Part shown: positions 10,476-21,479 of the stretch, piece by piece | Layout of the letters: every line of letters begins with the position of its first letter | Numbering within the stretch: the first letter of the stretch is position 1 | NCBI GenBank assembly: GCA_026260175.1 | Contig: JAKCWW010000472.1 | Span: 3,977-67,976 of the forward strand | Direction of reading: 5' to 3' | From: Reticulitermes lucifugus | Lineage: Eukaryota > Arthropoda > Insecta > Blattodea > Rhinotermitidae | Length of the DNA stretch: 64,000 nt | Translations under genes and position numbers: made by a program | The notes under the pieces: model-generated | Databases searched by the model: none | Seen by the model: the letters and a program-made list of their open reading frames with translations, nothing else | What the model was told of the DNA's origin: nothing

Positions 10476-10810
10476 TCCCGTCTGTCCGTTCGCCCGTCCG
10501 CATGGAACAACTCGCCTCCCATTGGACGGATTTTCTTGAAATTTAATATTTGAGGATTTTTTTCAAAATCTCTCAAGAAAATTCAAGTTTCATTAAAATC
10601 TGACAAGAATAACGGACACTTTACATAAAGACCTATGTGCATTTATGATAGTATTTCTTCGAATTGATCTTATAATGAGAAATGTTTCAGACAAAAGTTG
10701 TAGACAAAATCAAAACAACATTTTATGTTAAATAAATTTTTTCCCGGAAATCGTGCCGTTTATGAGATATTGTGGAAAAAATATGGTAGAGCCGCAGAGG
10801 CCACAGACCA
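10476..10810 (+). repeat. Dispersed repeat G, copy 1 (unclassified)
   Basis: Starts with TCTGTCCGTTCGCCCGTCCG and contains ACGGATTTTCTTGAAATTT, then AAAGTTGTAGACAAAATC and GAAATCGTGCCGTTTATGAG. Collinear similarity to 53725-54020 is clear (AGAAGTTGTAGATAAAAAC, then a CACGGTTTTCGAGATA block). Such GTCYGTCYGTC...GGATTTT-GAAATTT modules are common near 3' ends of insect LINE or Helitron-type repeats, so the class is open. No coding signal. Confidence 0.5.
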
Positions 10811-12111
10811 CAGTACAATACGGCGCAGAAAAGATGCGATTTGCATGCCGGATAACTAAGGCAAGAATACAGACACTTGTAATATTTAATACTTATTGCT
10901 TCATAGTTGATTAATTCCGCCTGATCTCAGAATGTTTTACGGCAACACCTACAAAAACTGAGAAACTACACAGCGACCTATCTGTCATTACGATCTGTTT
11001 AGCCCAGTTGTACGTCTAAAGAGAGTCATGAGCAAACGAACATTCTTTTGTTTCATTACAGCATCGGGCACTTTATATGAAGACTTAAGTATGTTTTATT
11101 GTTGCCGGGGACATAAATGTGCCATAAAAGCATTGTTCTGCAACACTCAATATTTTTATGTAGTTGACAGTTACATGTACCCCCAAAACACACACATAAT
11201 GCCTTGTTGCTTTTCCGCTGCTACATTGGTTAAGCGAACGCGCCACCATGTTACGTTCTACGTACATTTTCTATCTTGTTCTTTTATGCTCACGTAATAT
11301 ACTGTAACTGGATAAATAAGTATGATTGTTAATTTTGTTGTTTTTGTTTATTAACAATGACACAGCATATGTAGGATAATGCCGAACAGTTATTGTTCCT
11401 CTATAATCGGTTTTCTTTTGACCTCTAATTATACATGTGTAAGGCTCAATATTTCGGAAATTGAAATTGAAGTGATTGGCTGATGTGTATTTAATCCGCC
11501 TCCTCGTGTCCGTTTTTGTGAATAACGCTTCATTCATCAATCATGGAACAAAGTTCAAAGATTAATCCAGCTTGTCACTTCATTGGTTTAAACGACAAAC
11601 CCCGTTAAGCGAATTGGTAATCAAGAATTATCCGTGACTCTAAACAGTCCAAATTGTTGATCATAATTTTCAGAATCGAATTAAATGTTATTATAAACGA
11701 ATTTTTCTTTTTTATTTCTTTATTTTTTATTTATTTTTTGTTTTTGGTTTTGCTATGTTATATGTTGTAGATTTTGTGTTCTGCTTTTAACGGCAAATTT
11801 GCAAAGCTCTCGCTCTTCATGTGGGGCGTTCGTAAAATAAAGTGTACTAAAATAATGAAATTGCTGCTCGAAAGGCTGTGTCGTCAGATCTCCTTCTTAC
11901 TCCGTGCTTCTAGCTGTGTATGTGTTACATTAATCCTTCGCGTGTCTTTGTAATGAACTTCATAAACAGTGAAAAGTTCAAGGTTATTTAACCTCGTACA
12001 CGAAATAGGAATCGTTTAAGTGTGTTGTTTAACAAAGTTGTGAATTGTTTAGAGTACGTAGCGTCAGTGATACACGAGTGAATGAGTATGGAGCATCTTT
12101 GGTATTATAAC
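10811..12111. other. Long stretch with no recognised element
   Basis: Overlapping plus and minus open frames of 60-89 codons at 11028-11540 show no domains. A T-rich patch lies near 11703-11750. Nothing else is supported. Confidence 0.45.
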
Positions 12112-12250
12112 TGACATGGGAAAACCGATGTATTCGGAGAAAACCGATCCCATTACCATTTTGTCCACAACAAATTCCACATGGACTGAACTGTGATTAA
12201 ACCCGGGCCTCCGCTAAGAGAGGTCGGCGACTAACCGCCTGTGCTAGTTT
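12112..12250 (-). mobile_element. SINE B, minus-strand copy
   Basis: The minus strand reads GGCGGTTAGTCGCCGACCTC, AGCGGAGGCCCGGGTTTAAT, CCATGTGGAATTTGTTGTGG and TTCTCCGAATACATCGGTTT. All are recognisable SINE B blocks in order, each with several substitutions. The 3' end of the family is missing. This is an older copy than 58497-58746. Confidence 0.75.
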
Positions 12251-12589
12251 GCTGTCCACACCGGGACATGTTCCTACAAATATCATCTGGATCTGCGGCA
12301 TCTCGTTTGGCGTCTCGAACACACTGACGCCTACGAGAACTTGTACACACAGATTGCCGCCAGTATGGCAGTGGCACGATGCCACTGGGATTTCTTTGAA
12401 GTTACGACAACAGCCGGTAACGGCTGGCCTAAGACGTAGGATATCGCCCGACTTTTGGCGATTCACTGACCTGTCGTCCTCACTGCCCATTGGTAATGCC
12501 AGCCAACGTGCCACTACGTGCCACTCGCTCGGTGTGGATGAACACTGAAGAGCATGCGGGAACAGCGTGACACTTAAATGGCAGCGTTT

Positions 12590-13425
12590 CACGGGAGCAG
12601 GATCCGTCTGAAGAGGACCATCGAGCTGTAATTCAGTTCCTGGATACTGATGTTTGTAAACTTGCCGAAATTCGTGCGTGAATGCCTGCAGTGAATGGCA
12701 CTGAATACGTCTTAAAGACGCGGGTTGTTGAGTGGCATCGTATGTTCCGCTCAGGGCGACAGGGAACAAGCAGTGAGGCACAGCCAGGACAGGCTCACAT
12801 TGTTGCAACACCCTGGACTTTTGTAAAATGGAGGAAGCTGTTCGTGTACAGACGTCGGGACATTTATGAACTAGAGATGCAGTTCGATGTGAGCGTCGGT
12901 ACTGTACACACAATCGTGAGACGCCTGGGAAGTGGTAGTATGTCTGCCCAATGAATACCGCAAACAGCGTATGGGATTATCGCTGGAGCATTTGCAGCGC
13001 TACGAGGCAGCGGGCGATGCGTATTTGCGATGGATTGTGATGGGTGATGAAACTTTCAAACCACGGGAAAAGCTGAAAACATGCAATGAACATACCTGTT
13101 TCCTGAACCGTCCTAAGGAGCGTATGTCCCAAACTTCCACTGGAAAGGTAATTTTTTCTGTTCTGTGCGACATCATTAGGCTGCTAATGCTGACTCTGAA
13201 GATCTCCGACATAGCCATCAAAGCACTGTTGTGGAAGTCTCCGAGACCTACGTATCGCCATCAACAAAAAGCGCCCCGGCATATTTATGAGAGATATCGT
13301 GTCTCATGACAACGCCTGTCCGCATGTGGCGCCTTCACCGTCCAGGACACGCTCGCTCCATTCCCTGGAAGGTGTTGGCCCATTCGCCGTACCGCCCACA
13401 AGAGCAGCATAAAGGTCCGTAAATT
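12590..13425 (+). mobile_element. Decayed mariner transposon (irritans-like)
   Basis: Starting with EEDHRAVIQFLDTDVCKLAEI (about 12615-12678; an HTH-type N-terminus comparable to EQRAVI-FL of mariners), the reading passes through FRSGRQGTSSEAQPGQ and VSVGTVHTIVRRLG. A frame change leads to YRKQRMGLSLEHLQRYEAAG (12956-13015) and IVMGDETF. The first catalytic Asp is kept in GDET (codon 13046-13048). The second is kept in HDNACPHVA (GAC at 13308-13310). At the third position, relatives read PPYSPDLAP but this copy reads SPYRPQEQHK, so the residue is lost. Several stops and frame changes show it is dead. No TIRs were found. The 238-codon minus-strand frame 12197-12913 is an antisense shadow of this element plus the SINE upstream. 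Confidence 0.85.
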
Positions 13426-13827
13426 TGGATTTTACGAATGCGTCAAGGCTGCGGTGGTTCTAGCAGCAGTCCAGGAAGTTCTTTGTGGACGGGATCCTTC
13501 GACTAGTTATGTGTCTAGGAGTACGCCTAAAACGGAGCCTAATGTTCGCTTGTAGACTAGATGGTCGCCTAGCAGGAAGAATGTAACAGTATATTTTAAA
13601 TGGGCGTGCGCAAGACGAAGCCGAACCAAAACCGGTCCGGTCGCTTGCCAGCTCGCTGGTCGCCGGAAGAATGAAGTCTTTCATTTTTCAAGCGCTTTAA
13701 GCGACCTGCTCGGAAGTCAGGCATGCGCAGGACACCATAGTTGGATTTATTCCGTGCAGTGATCAGAGATATGCTATAATGAAACAGTGGACAGAAATCG
13801 CATCCGAGATGAATCCGAGCAGCAAGT
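13426..13827. other. Unassigned, CpG-richer stretch
   Basis: Contains the dyad GCTTGCCAGCTCGCTGGTCG near 13630 and GACGAAGCC/ACCGGTCCGGT blocks. It could be another MITE, but I could not define ends. Confidence 0.3.
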
Positions 13828-13960
13828 CCCGGTGGCCGTGCGGTCTGAGGCATAGGTCTTGGCCGCCTGGTTGCTCAGATCACGGGTTCGAATCCCACTT
13901 CGTGTATGAATGTTTATCTCTTGTCTTTATATGTTGTGTTGTCCTAAGCAGAGGCTTTGC
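13828..13960 (+). mobile_element. SINE A, diverged and 3'-truncated copy
   Basis: GGTGGCCGTGCGGTCTGAGG (class II tRNA-like A-box) and CACGGGTTCGAATCCCAC (B-box) are followed by TGTATGAATGTTTATCTCTT and GTTGTGTTGTCCTAAGCAGAGG, matching the 5' half of SINE A (full copy at 45157-45413). The GAGGAGGCCC 3' module is missing. Confidence 0.75.
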
Positions 13961-14165
13961 GACGAACTGATTGCTGAACCAAGGAGTTCTGCAATGTGTG
14001 GGTCAGAAATAAATGTGTGATGGGGTAACCGGTGTAACACTGGAAAATAAACGGTCTAAAAATCTTTGTTTACTCCAGGAAGGTTTCAATTTTCATTCTT
14101 ATATATTCGAAAAATCGACTTGGATAATTTCATAACTTTCTATACGGTTGGTGGTAAAGCTATCC

Positions 14166-14402
14166 CTTTACAGGCCTGGACAGGCCCGGAGGGTTCCAGG
14201 AGGTTGAGGCTCCCAGATTTCAAGACAATCGACACATGAAGGTGGCAGGGTTGTCAGCCCTACGCATCGGCCGCCTTTACCTCCCAGGAAATATTCCTGG
14301 TACTCATTTCTGTCAGAGGCTGAGTCGACCCCAGGGCCATAGTGCGGCCGGAAGAATTATGTCAATGAAAAATTCCAATGACACCAACTGCGCCACTGTG
14401 TG
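14166..14402 (-). mobile_element. SINE C, minus-strand copy lacking most of its head
   Basis: Matches 23572-23868 in reverse. GGCCTGGACAGGCC and GGGTTCCAGGAGGTTGAGGC lie at the 3' end, AGAGGCTGAGTCGACCCCAG in the middle, and TTGACATAATTCTTCCGGCC plus GTGTCATTGG near the head, read on the appropriate strands. The tRNA-like B-box is replaced by other sequence after GACACC at about 14395. Confidence 0.75.
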
Positions 14403-14805
14403 TCCCATACGGCTGGTGATATTCACCGAAATTATTTCTGTCAGCATTACTGGATGCAGTTTATACTCTCGCAGAGGTAATACTTGTAGCAATAAGCACA
14501 TAGAAGCACAGCTATCCAGTAATTTGTCATGGTCACTACTACTGCTTGAACACGTACATAGTTTCCATAGGCATTTCTAGTTGTCAATTAGCAGTTCCGA
14601 AAAAGACTCAAGCTGGAATGACACGCCTGAAACAAGCGTCACTGTGCGCATCCTCGATTTCTGCTTGGCTACCGTCCCTGCTCCCAGCGACTTGCCAGGT
14701 TACATTCTAGGCTTCGTATTGCACGCACCCTAGGTTGTCTGCCTCAACGTCCATGACAATTGCCGCCTGCACTCTTCGCCCAGATCAACAACACAATTTT
14801 GATAG

Positions 14806-15130
14806 TTGTTTAGCGTGGCTGTGATAGTGCTGTCCTTTGCTCTGAGGAAAGACGTAAATTACAAGTTTCATAACAAAGTGCCCAGGAAAATTTTTGGATC
14901 TAATAGGAATGGGACTAAATCTCTGGGACTGTCAAGATATACCGCAGTGATGAACTCTCTGCTTTATACATGTCACCTTGTATTCTTAGGAAAGTGAAAG
15001 CATGTAGGTTACGATAGGTGGGGCACGAGATTAAGAGGGGGATACAAGAAATGCACTCAGAGTTTCGGTGAATACATCTGTTGTAAAGTAGTCACTTGGA
15101 ATACTGAGGAGGATGTCAGGAAATTGTCTA
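14806..15130 (+). mobile_element. RTE-like LINE, C-terminal fragment
   Basis: The frame 14806-14997 contains HNKVPRKIFGSNRNGTKSLG, equivalent to the FENKVLRKIFGPKRDEVTG segment of the family. The next frame gives LSALYMSPCILRKVKACRLR and then VGHEIKRGIQEMHSEFR, equivalent to ELH-LYSSPNIIR-IKSRRLRWAGHVAR. Order and spacing fit, but with frame changes and a stop. This is a dead fragment of the same LINE as at 17985-18845, 35325-35930 and 42245-42515. Confidence 0.7.
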
Positions 15131-15209
15131 GTGTCAGGGTTGTAGCGTCAGTCACTTATCGAAGTAGGGACTCTTTATTTCAGATTTGAAGTTATTACAG
15201 CGCTGAGTA

Positions 15210-15341
15210 TTAAGATTATGGTCTTCTGGGATGTGACGCCGTGTAGTTTTGTAGCTAAAGTTTAAGAGAAACTTGCCTATATCTTCAGTGTTGGTATCCA
15301 TCTACCGTATTGCGCGGCATGAAATCCCAGAAGACCGCTTT
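15210..15341. mobile_element. Fold-back MITE, family F, copy with both ends
   Basis: The left arm TTAAGATTATGGTCTTCTGG continues into GATGTGACGCCGTGTAGTTT. The right arm reads ATTGCGCGGCATGAAATCCC then AGAAGACC, its inverted counterpart. The centre keeps ATATCTTCAGTG but has lost the second half of the hairpin. This copy shows the family's outer ends best. Confidence 0.75.
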
Positions 15342-15897
15342 GAGAACTTTATCTCATTTAGTATGTCCTGGCATCATCACAAGGCAAACCCCCTTATAGG
15401 ATAAATATCGTTTTTTGTGAGGAAGACTTTGATTGGCTTCTTTCTCGTTCACAGTCCGTATGAGAACACTTTCATTTCCGATAAGATGTAATCCATCTCG
15501 GCGTATGAAGTACGGGCAACAGAAATGCTCCACCCTTTCTAATCCTTGTAATAATACAGGTAATTGGATCGTGCGTGGCGCAGTTGAACTGGAGAGAGGA
15601 TTATGGTGGGATTCGAACAGGATGAGGCAGGCCCATTCAGAAGGGAATTACAGGACCTAGAATGTTTGAGTCGATTCTGCAGAAATTAATCGATTTTGTT
15701 CGTCTTGAAGTAACGTGAAAAATTTCGCAATCATAAAGTACGATGCTGTTTACTTGATTTATTGACTTACCCCAGTAGTACGTTTTAATAAAAGGAGAAC
15801 AGATTGGTTTTAAGTGAGACACGTGAGCGTCTTATTCATGCTGACGTTAGTGTATTGGTCGGTTATATACATACAGTCAAGAGAAACATGAAGTTAT
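15342..15897. other. Stretch with no recognised feature
   Basis: A 75-codon frame at 15433-15660 and a 61-codon minus frame have no recognised similarity. Confidence 0.4.
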
Positions 15898-16190
15898 GGC
15901 CGTGCCATGGCTCAGGCGGTTAGTCGCCGGCCTCTCACCACGGAGGCCCGGGTTAGATCCCGGGTCAGTCCATGTGGGATTTGTGGTGGACGAAGTGGCA
16001 CTGGGACAGGTTTTTCCCCCAAGTACTTCGGTTTTCCCCTGTCAGTTTCATTCCACCGGCGCTCCATTACCGGTTAAAACGAAAAAAAGAAACTAATCAT
16101 CTTCATCACAGGGTTGCTCAAGAAGCCTCAAGGCTGCGGTGCGTCCGTAGCATCTGCTGCGGGGCCCTTCACCACACACACACACAAAAA
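15898..16190 (+). mobile_element. SINE B, near full-length copy
   Basis: The parts in order are the head GGCCGTGCCATGGCTCAGG, B-box GGGTTAGATCCCGGG, body block GGACGAAGTGGCACTGGGAC, TACTTCGGTTTTCCCCTGTC and ATTCCACCGGCGCTCCATTA. An A-rich linker and the 3' module CAGGGTTGCTCAAGAAGCC...GCGGTGCGTCCGTAGC...GCGGGGCCCTTC follow, with a (CA)n/A tail. It defines the family at about 290 bp. Confidence 0.9.
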
Positions 16191-16679
16191 GGAGGGAGTT
16201 ATGTTCCGTGATACTAGGAAAGTTGTCTAGAAATAATAGCTAAGAAATCTCAGTACGTGTTATGTATCGTCAAGAGTCTTGAACAAAATTAGAATATAAA
16301 GGTAGCTTATTCACCCTACGAAAATATAAGTTAAAGTCTTTGGTATCTATAATAATATATTTAAATTGCATTCTGAAAATACTTCGTAACAGAATAAATT
16401 CCGGAGGCTGTTGCCGTGATTCATTCCAGACCTTTTGTTTTCTTGTTTCCTATAGAAACACAGAAACGAAAATACCCAAATCCATCATTTTATCTTTTGT
16501 TTCATGTGGGTACGAAACTCTGTGTGTCACTCAAACGGAAGCACACATGTTGAGAGCGTACGAGGACAGTATTTGGACCTACGTCTAGTTCTTTACCCAA
16601 GTAATAAATTATTAGGATGATCAAGTAAAGATGGATTGGCCGTGCATGTAGCATGAATACTGGAGCTGTAAAACTTAAT
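16191..16679. other. Stretch with no recognised feature
   Basis: AT-rich; no element ends or domain-bearing frames. Confidence 0.4.
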
Positions 16680-16925
16680 ATTTGGTTTGAAAATATTAAG
16701 GGATGATATCCCCAGGAAAAGTTAGGGGAATATTCGATAGTATGTAAATGAATCTTAAAGAAATAGGGTGGAATGTGGGGACTGGATTTAGTTGGGTCAA
16801 AGTTGGTTCCAGCATAGGGCCCGTACGGTCACAGTAATGAACTCTCGGTTTCCATAAAAGGCAGGTAATTTATTGCCCAGCTGAGCGATTATTAGTTTCT
16901 CAAGAAGGTTTGTGCTGCACTTGTG
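16680..16925 (+). mobile_element. RTE-like LINE, extreme 3' end
   Basis: Readings such as GDWI-LGQSWF, VTVMNSRFP and KAGNLLPS-AIISFSRRFVLH correspond to DWI-LAQDRDRW, VNAVMNLRVP and the conserved downstream AGNFLTS...ISFSRRTLLH tail of the same LINE. Stops interrupt all of it. The downstream boundary is estimated. Confidence 0.6.
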
Positions 16926-17333
16926 CACTTAAAGTATTGGCACAGTTCCGACACACTGAATCGAAATTAAAGCTTGGAGCTTTTTCTCCAGTTGAACGAA
17001 TATTGCATTTGGTGGTTGTTCTGCCGCGTAATTTGTCCGCAGAATGAAATGAGTCGCTTGGAACTTCTGGCAGCGTACATACGTCAATACGTCAAGTGTA
17101 GCTTGGACATGAAAGTAAATTGCACTCCGCACAGTACACACAATACGTGGCCTGTCTGTCTGATTTCGGTAGACAGTTGGATTGTTTTACAGGTCTTGCG
17201 GTAATGTCAGGTCCTTTACAGTGAGTATCTCATGTAGAGCGTGTGAAGTTTTGCATGACTCACGTCCACAGGGCAGTCATTATATACACGATCATGTGTA
17301 GAATGTGAAAATATGTTATATCGTATAGAATAA

Positions 17334-17427
17334 TTGGTTTCTGGGCTTTGTCCATCCTTTCGTATTAAAAACTGTATTGTGTTCTTTTTTTTTAATACGA
17401 GAGGATGAACTAAGTCCAAAAAGCCGA
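17334..17427. mobile_element. Palindromic MITE
   Basis: The left arm (17334-17371) contains TCCATCCTTTCGTATTAAAA. The right arm (17390-17427) contains TTTTAATACGAGAGGATGAA, its near reverse complement, and outer parts also pair loosely (GGGCTTT against AAAAGCC). The spacer is about 18 bases. No TSD assigned. Confidence 0.6.
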
Positions 17428-17435
17428 TATATGTT

Positions 17436-17481
17436 TATATATATGTGTGTGTGTATGTGCTATCTTATATATATATATATG
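17436..17481. repeat. (TA)n/(TG)n simple repeat
   Basis: Alternating TATATATGTGTGTGTGTATG and a following (AT)n run. Confidence 0.85.
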
Positions 17482-17544
17482 TATTGTCAGAACCAGTTAT
17501 AAAAACGAATACTTTAAGGTGGCACATCCCCTTTGCGTTATTAA

Positions 17545-17635
17545 ATACAAATGAATGTTACAGCCAACACAACTTTATATTTTGGAAGAATAATAATGTG
17601 ATGTTGTGCTGACTGATTGTAACATTCATTTGTAT
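17545..17635. mobile_element. Palindromic MITE
   Basis: Left arm ATACAAATGAATGTTACA with CAACACAAC. Right arm GTTGTG plus TGTAACATTCATTTGTAT, an exact reverse complement over the outer 18 bases. The spacer is about 29 bases. Possibly a small fold-back element; superfamily unknown. Confidence 0.65.
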
Positions 17636-17984
17636 AATTGAATATATTTTCTCGTACGCGATCACCTCTCTTAAAACAGTATGTTAATACGGGGAAAGAT
17701 TTAAAAACTATGGGAGGAGATTTTCATTTACCTCAAAAGTAGTGATATGAACACTTAAAGCTGTGGCAGATATAGACAACAGCCTTCATTTGCACTCTCC
17801 TGGTTTTCTTTGTCTTATACATAGCCATAATTCTATGTATCGTTTAATAAGGTTGTTTGTTGATTAAACGCACGAAAGGCCAACAGGTTGTAATATGAGT
17901 TTTGTGGTTATAGGTTGTGAAAACACTGTAATATGTGTTGCGTACATAGATCAGCATATCCGGGACAACCGAAAACTGAGGAAT
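17636..17984. other. Stretch with no certain feature
   Basis: May contain the LINE's very diverged 3' part, but nothing can be read with confidence. Confidence 0.35.
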
Positions 17985-18845
17985 GGGGAAACTGCAGCTA
18001 ATATGAGCATCACTCATAGGAAGCAGTGCAAGAATCCGCTGTTCTTCCCTTAATGTGACATACCAAGTTTCACATTCATATGAAACAACGGGCAAAATGA
18101 TAGCTCTGTATGTGTTATCTTGATGTTTTTAGATGACAAACGGGAAAACTGAAGATTCTAAACCGAATGGTTTCAGGTATTTCCTAAATTTAATCTCCTC
18201 TTAATTTCATCGCGCGTGCAATTTTGACTTCTGTCATTCCAAAATATGTGAACTTTCAACGTTTTCAAAAGATTTATTAGCTGTTCCTTCTGCTTTGATT
18301 TTGTACCACATTCTGTTCACGGGACATGACCTGTACTCAATTTTCCCATCACTTATTTTTAGCTCGCCATTCTTAGTATCAGTTAGTTAAGATTCTGTGC
18401 TTTTATTTTTGGTCTGTAGTATTTATATCTGCCGATCCCAGTGGCCGTGCGGTCTAAGGCGTGGGTCCTCGGCCGCTCGCTTCCTAGGATCGTGGGTTCG
18501 AATCTCACCGGGGGCATGGATGTCTGTCTCTTGTGAGTGTTGTGTGNNNNNNNNNNNNNNNNNNNNNNNNNNNNNNNNNNNNNNNNNNNNNNNNNNNNCG
18601 AAACGAGGAGGCCCAGGCCCATATAGGGCTGTCGAGCCATAGGAAGAAGAAGAAGAAGAAAAAAGTGTTTATATCTTCGCCCAGTGTATTAACATCATCA
18701 GCGTAGACCAGAAGCTGGTGTGCCCCATTCAATTGCAGTCCATCCTGATTTACACGGACGCTCTTAATGGCATATTCTAAAGCAAAGCTGACTAGTGTAT
18801 TATGAATAGAAAATGTATCAGAAGTATGTTTACATTTCCAAACTT
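17985..18845 (-). mobile_element. RTE-like LINE reverse transcriptase piece, split by a SINE
   Basis: On the minus strand, reading from 18845, the sequence gives [20 protein letters not shown] and [19 protein letters not shown]. This includes the reverse transcriptase catalytic box YADDV (18691-18706), intact. After the inserted SINE A (18431-18663) the LINE resumes. It reads EYRSCPVNRMWYKIKAEGTA, NKSFENV, NDRSQNCTRDEIKRRLNLGN and LQFSRLSSKNIKI, then LPVVSYECETWYVTLREEQR (about 18090-18030), matching the family order FENV...TNQNCIHDEIKSRLNSGN...LPVVLYGCETWSLTLREEHR. The RT thumb and tail region is frame-shifted and then lost. The element encodes target-primed reverse transcription in living relatives, but this copy is dead. 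Confidence 0.85.
18418..18676 (+). mobile_element. SINE A inserted in the LINE, with target duplication
   Basis: The SINE begins GCCGATCCCAGTGGCCGTGC at 18431, with B-box GTGGGTTCGAATCTCACC and GGGGGCATGGATGTCTGTCT. It ends GGGCTGTCGAGCCATAGG followed by an (AGA)n tail to 18663. The flanks AGTATTTATATCT (18418-18430) and AGTGTTTATATCT (18664-18676) match at 12 of 13 bases and are the target duplication. The middle (18547-18598) is an N gap. The SINE is younger than the LINE it splits. Confidence 0.9.
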
Positions 18846-19502
18846 CGCTGTAAGTTTTATTTAAATAATTTTTTTTTGAGTAATGGTCGGGTAATCCTCC
18901 CTCATAAGCCAGTCTACCTATGTACGTAGTTTGTTTTCTAAATCAGCCATTTTGTCATTTACTCTTTGATATGCTTGGCACTTAAAATTCGTAATGTGGG
19001 TGAAATAAAAAGGAAATCCCAGACTGTTCAATTAATCACTCGTCTCATTCTAGTGGAATGTTACTGTCCTCTTTGTTTTATGTCTTAGGCACGTCTTGGG
19101 CCAGAATGTTTAGACCTACGTTGTATTTACGTACGTAAAAGGTAATGGTAGAAGTTGTCCCTTAGCGCACGCATTACGCTGTGGGCACATGTTGGGGGCG
19201 TGCATGTAAAATTCCACGTATTTTAAACCTCGGCGGTACACGGTAGTCGGTGATCAGTTTCACGATCCGCTAATTTACACGCGGGGCAAGTAATAATGGC
19301 AGGTACAGAGAGGGTAGGAGGCTGGATGCCCACCACAGTCGGTCTGGACATCATGTTAAGAAAGATATCCCTATGGACACTGTAACCTCGGTCCTTCTTT
19401 CTTTCTTAAAGTTACATTCTTATGCAGTACTCGTTTAAATTGAAGAGATCGTCCCGTGAATGTCATTAGGTACTTCGTACATACGTGTATATAGTGTTGA
19501 AC
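18846..19502. other. Stretch with no recognised feature
   Basis: May include more of the LINE's 5' side, too diverged to read. No other element seen. Confidence 0.35.
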
Positions 19503-19770
19503 CGGAATAGCTCAGTCAGTGTAGTGACTAGGTTACGGAACAGACGTCTGTGGTTCGATTCCCGGAAGAAGGATAATTTTTTTCTCTTCGCCACCTCATG
19601 AAGGTCAGTCTTCTATTACTGTCCACCGGAAGAATTTTTCCCTATGGTAAAGGGGCTTGGATGTGAAGCTGTCCATCCACTTTTATCTAGTGGCGAAGTT
19701 AAGACTGCATGTTCATTCATAGTGTACACGCGGAGTGTCGTAGCCTTGGGATCCGTCGACCCAAATTACA
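19503..19770 (+). mobile_element. SINE E, copy 1
   Basis: Head ACCGGAATAGCTCAGTCAGT with B-box GTGGTTCGATTCCCGGAAG, then TCTTCGCCACCTCATGAAGG. A body with GGATGTGAAGCTGTCCATCC and TCTAGTGGCGAAGTTAAGAC follows. The same arrangement (tRNA-like head, ...CAGGTTAA-AATGAG... body, CATGGCGTGG tail) recurs at 23278-23542, 42596-42878, 48190-48325 and 51510-51775. The tail module is weak here. Confidence 0.6.
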
Positions 19771-21479
19771 TCGAATATTATGTCACCAGCACAGATGTTT
19801 GGATACACCACATTATGCAGTTTTAACGTCTTATTTGTATTTTAATTTTAATACAGTTTTAACATTATATCTTAATTATACATTGACATCACATATTAAC
19901 ATTGTATATAGACAGACACCAATATCTACAGTTTTACCATTTATGTATGACTACTTGCAGTATGTGCTGTATACGTCTAAGAAGCTTGTAGCTCCCTGAA
20001 GATGACCATATTCTGTGGCCGACACATGTAGGAGCAGTGAATAATAAATATTGTGTAACGAATTGGAAGTGAAGGTTTGTGAGTAATGCGTGAAACTGTA
20101 CCACCATGATTTCGTTTTTATGGTACGGTGTGTAATTAAAGGTAAGGAAAATTTTACCTTTACCTTTCACCTTATGTATGTTCCTTGCAGTGTTCAAAAT
20201 ACCGTGGACATAGACATTTGTCTGTGATTATTGACATACATCAGGTAAAGTGGAATTTGAAGTGGTACGATAGCTCTTACGGACTTACCAACAACGACAT
20301 TTGACCTGACCCACCCTCACCTAAAGTGATACACGTCACATACAGCTTCGAACTCTTCCCACACTCCTTAGCGGTACTGACGGTTTGCAGCATGCATGTT
20401 ACTTCCATTATTTGCAGTAACAGATACAGTACTGTAAATATAGTTTGTGTTGGTAACTAGTCAGCAGTGACAAAATTAGTGTCTTTGTGTTAAGACGTAT
20501 ACGTCACGCTTCCTGCCATTTTCATTTTACCTTTGTTGCTAAGCTTCTTGCTTGGAGCGTAAGGTGAAACTGGAACCATGGCCCGAAACTGTTTTGACAT
20601 GATTAATTGCCGCTATGGTTGTAAGAAAAAGAAGATGTTTCTCAAGAAAATTCCTTAGCCGGAAGGAAGCCTTAACGATTTCCTTTTTTTTTGTTTTTTT
20701 TCCACCGTCCTTTCTTTTATGCTTCCCAACCATGAGATGTAAGTAGCTGTGCATTGTTTCGCCGGCGATAAGGTCTGGAATACCTTTGCCGTAAATGAAC
20801 GTAGACTGACATTGAGTGACGACGTTGTGACTAATCCCAGGGAGCAGAGTTCTCCTTAAGAATCTGATAATTGCGGAGCTGGTCAAGAATTTCAGTGCCT
20901 TTTATGGAACTTGAAAATTTGTTACATTGTTCACAAGATCGCACTATTGGACACAATACTGAACCAGCTGACTCCAGTACACACGCTCATGCTGTTTCTG
21001 TAAGATCCACTTTAATAGTAACTTATCTTCCGAGCTACGGCTAAGATCTCCCAAGCTGTCGTCCCTTATGGATTTTCGATCAAAATGCTGTCGAGCAAAT
21101 GGTCTGAAACGGCGAACCTTTTCAGTTTTGCTGTGCAGGTGCCCAGTTCGATACTCGGCCGTGACACCAGATATTCTGACCTGTTTCCGCGGTTCTCGTC
21201 AGTCCCTCCAGGGAATTCGGGGATAATACTTTGACATACCACAACCGCTTCCTTCCACATCATTTCTAATTCCTTATTCACTTATCATACCATTCGGTAC
21301 AATATAGTATGATTTATTCACAACGCTGTTAAATGAACCACAAATAAGTAACTTAGTATTATAATGCTGTATGGAATTATCGTCTCGTGATGCGTGCTAA
21401 ATACCCGCTGATATCACCCTTCTTGATTTTGTCATCTTAATAATGTGGTAATCTGAGATTCTCAGGTCGATGACTGTGA
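19771..21479. other. Long stretch with no recognised element
   Basis: CTCCCTGAAGATGACC near 19993 resembles the centre of fold-back family F but no arms are present. A minus-strand 115-codon frame (20539-20886), Lys-rich near HKRKDGGKKTKKK, has no recognised domain and is probably chance. Confidence 0.45.

Noticed and set aside
12197-12913. 238-codon minus-strand open frame
   Set aside because: It is antisense to the decayed mariner and SINE B; the plus strand carries the meaningful signatures.
19985-20040. Another fold-back F copy around CTGAAGATGACC
   Set aside because: Only the centre-like motif is present; no arms or ends could be found.
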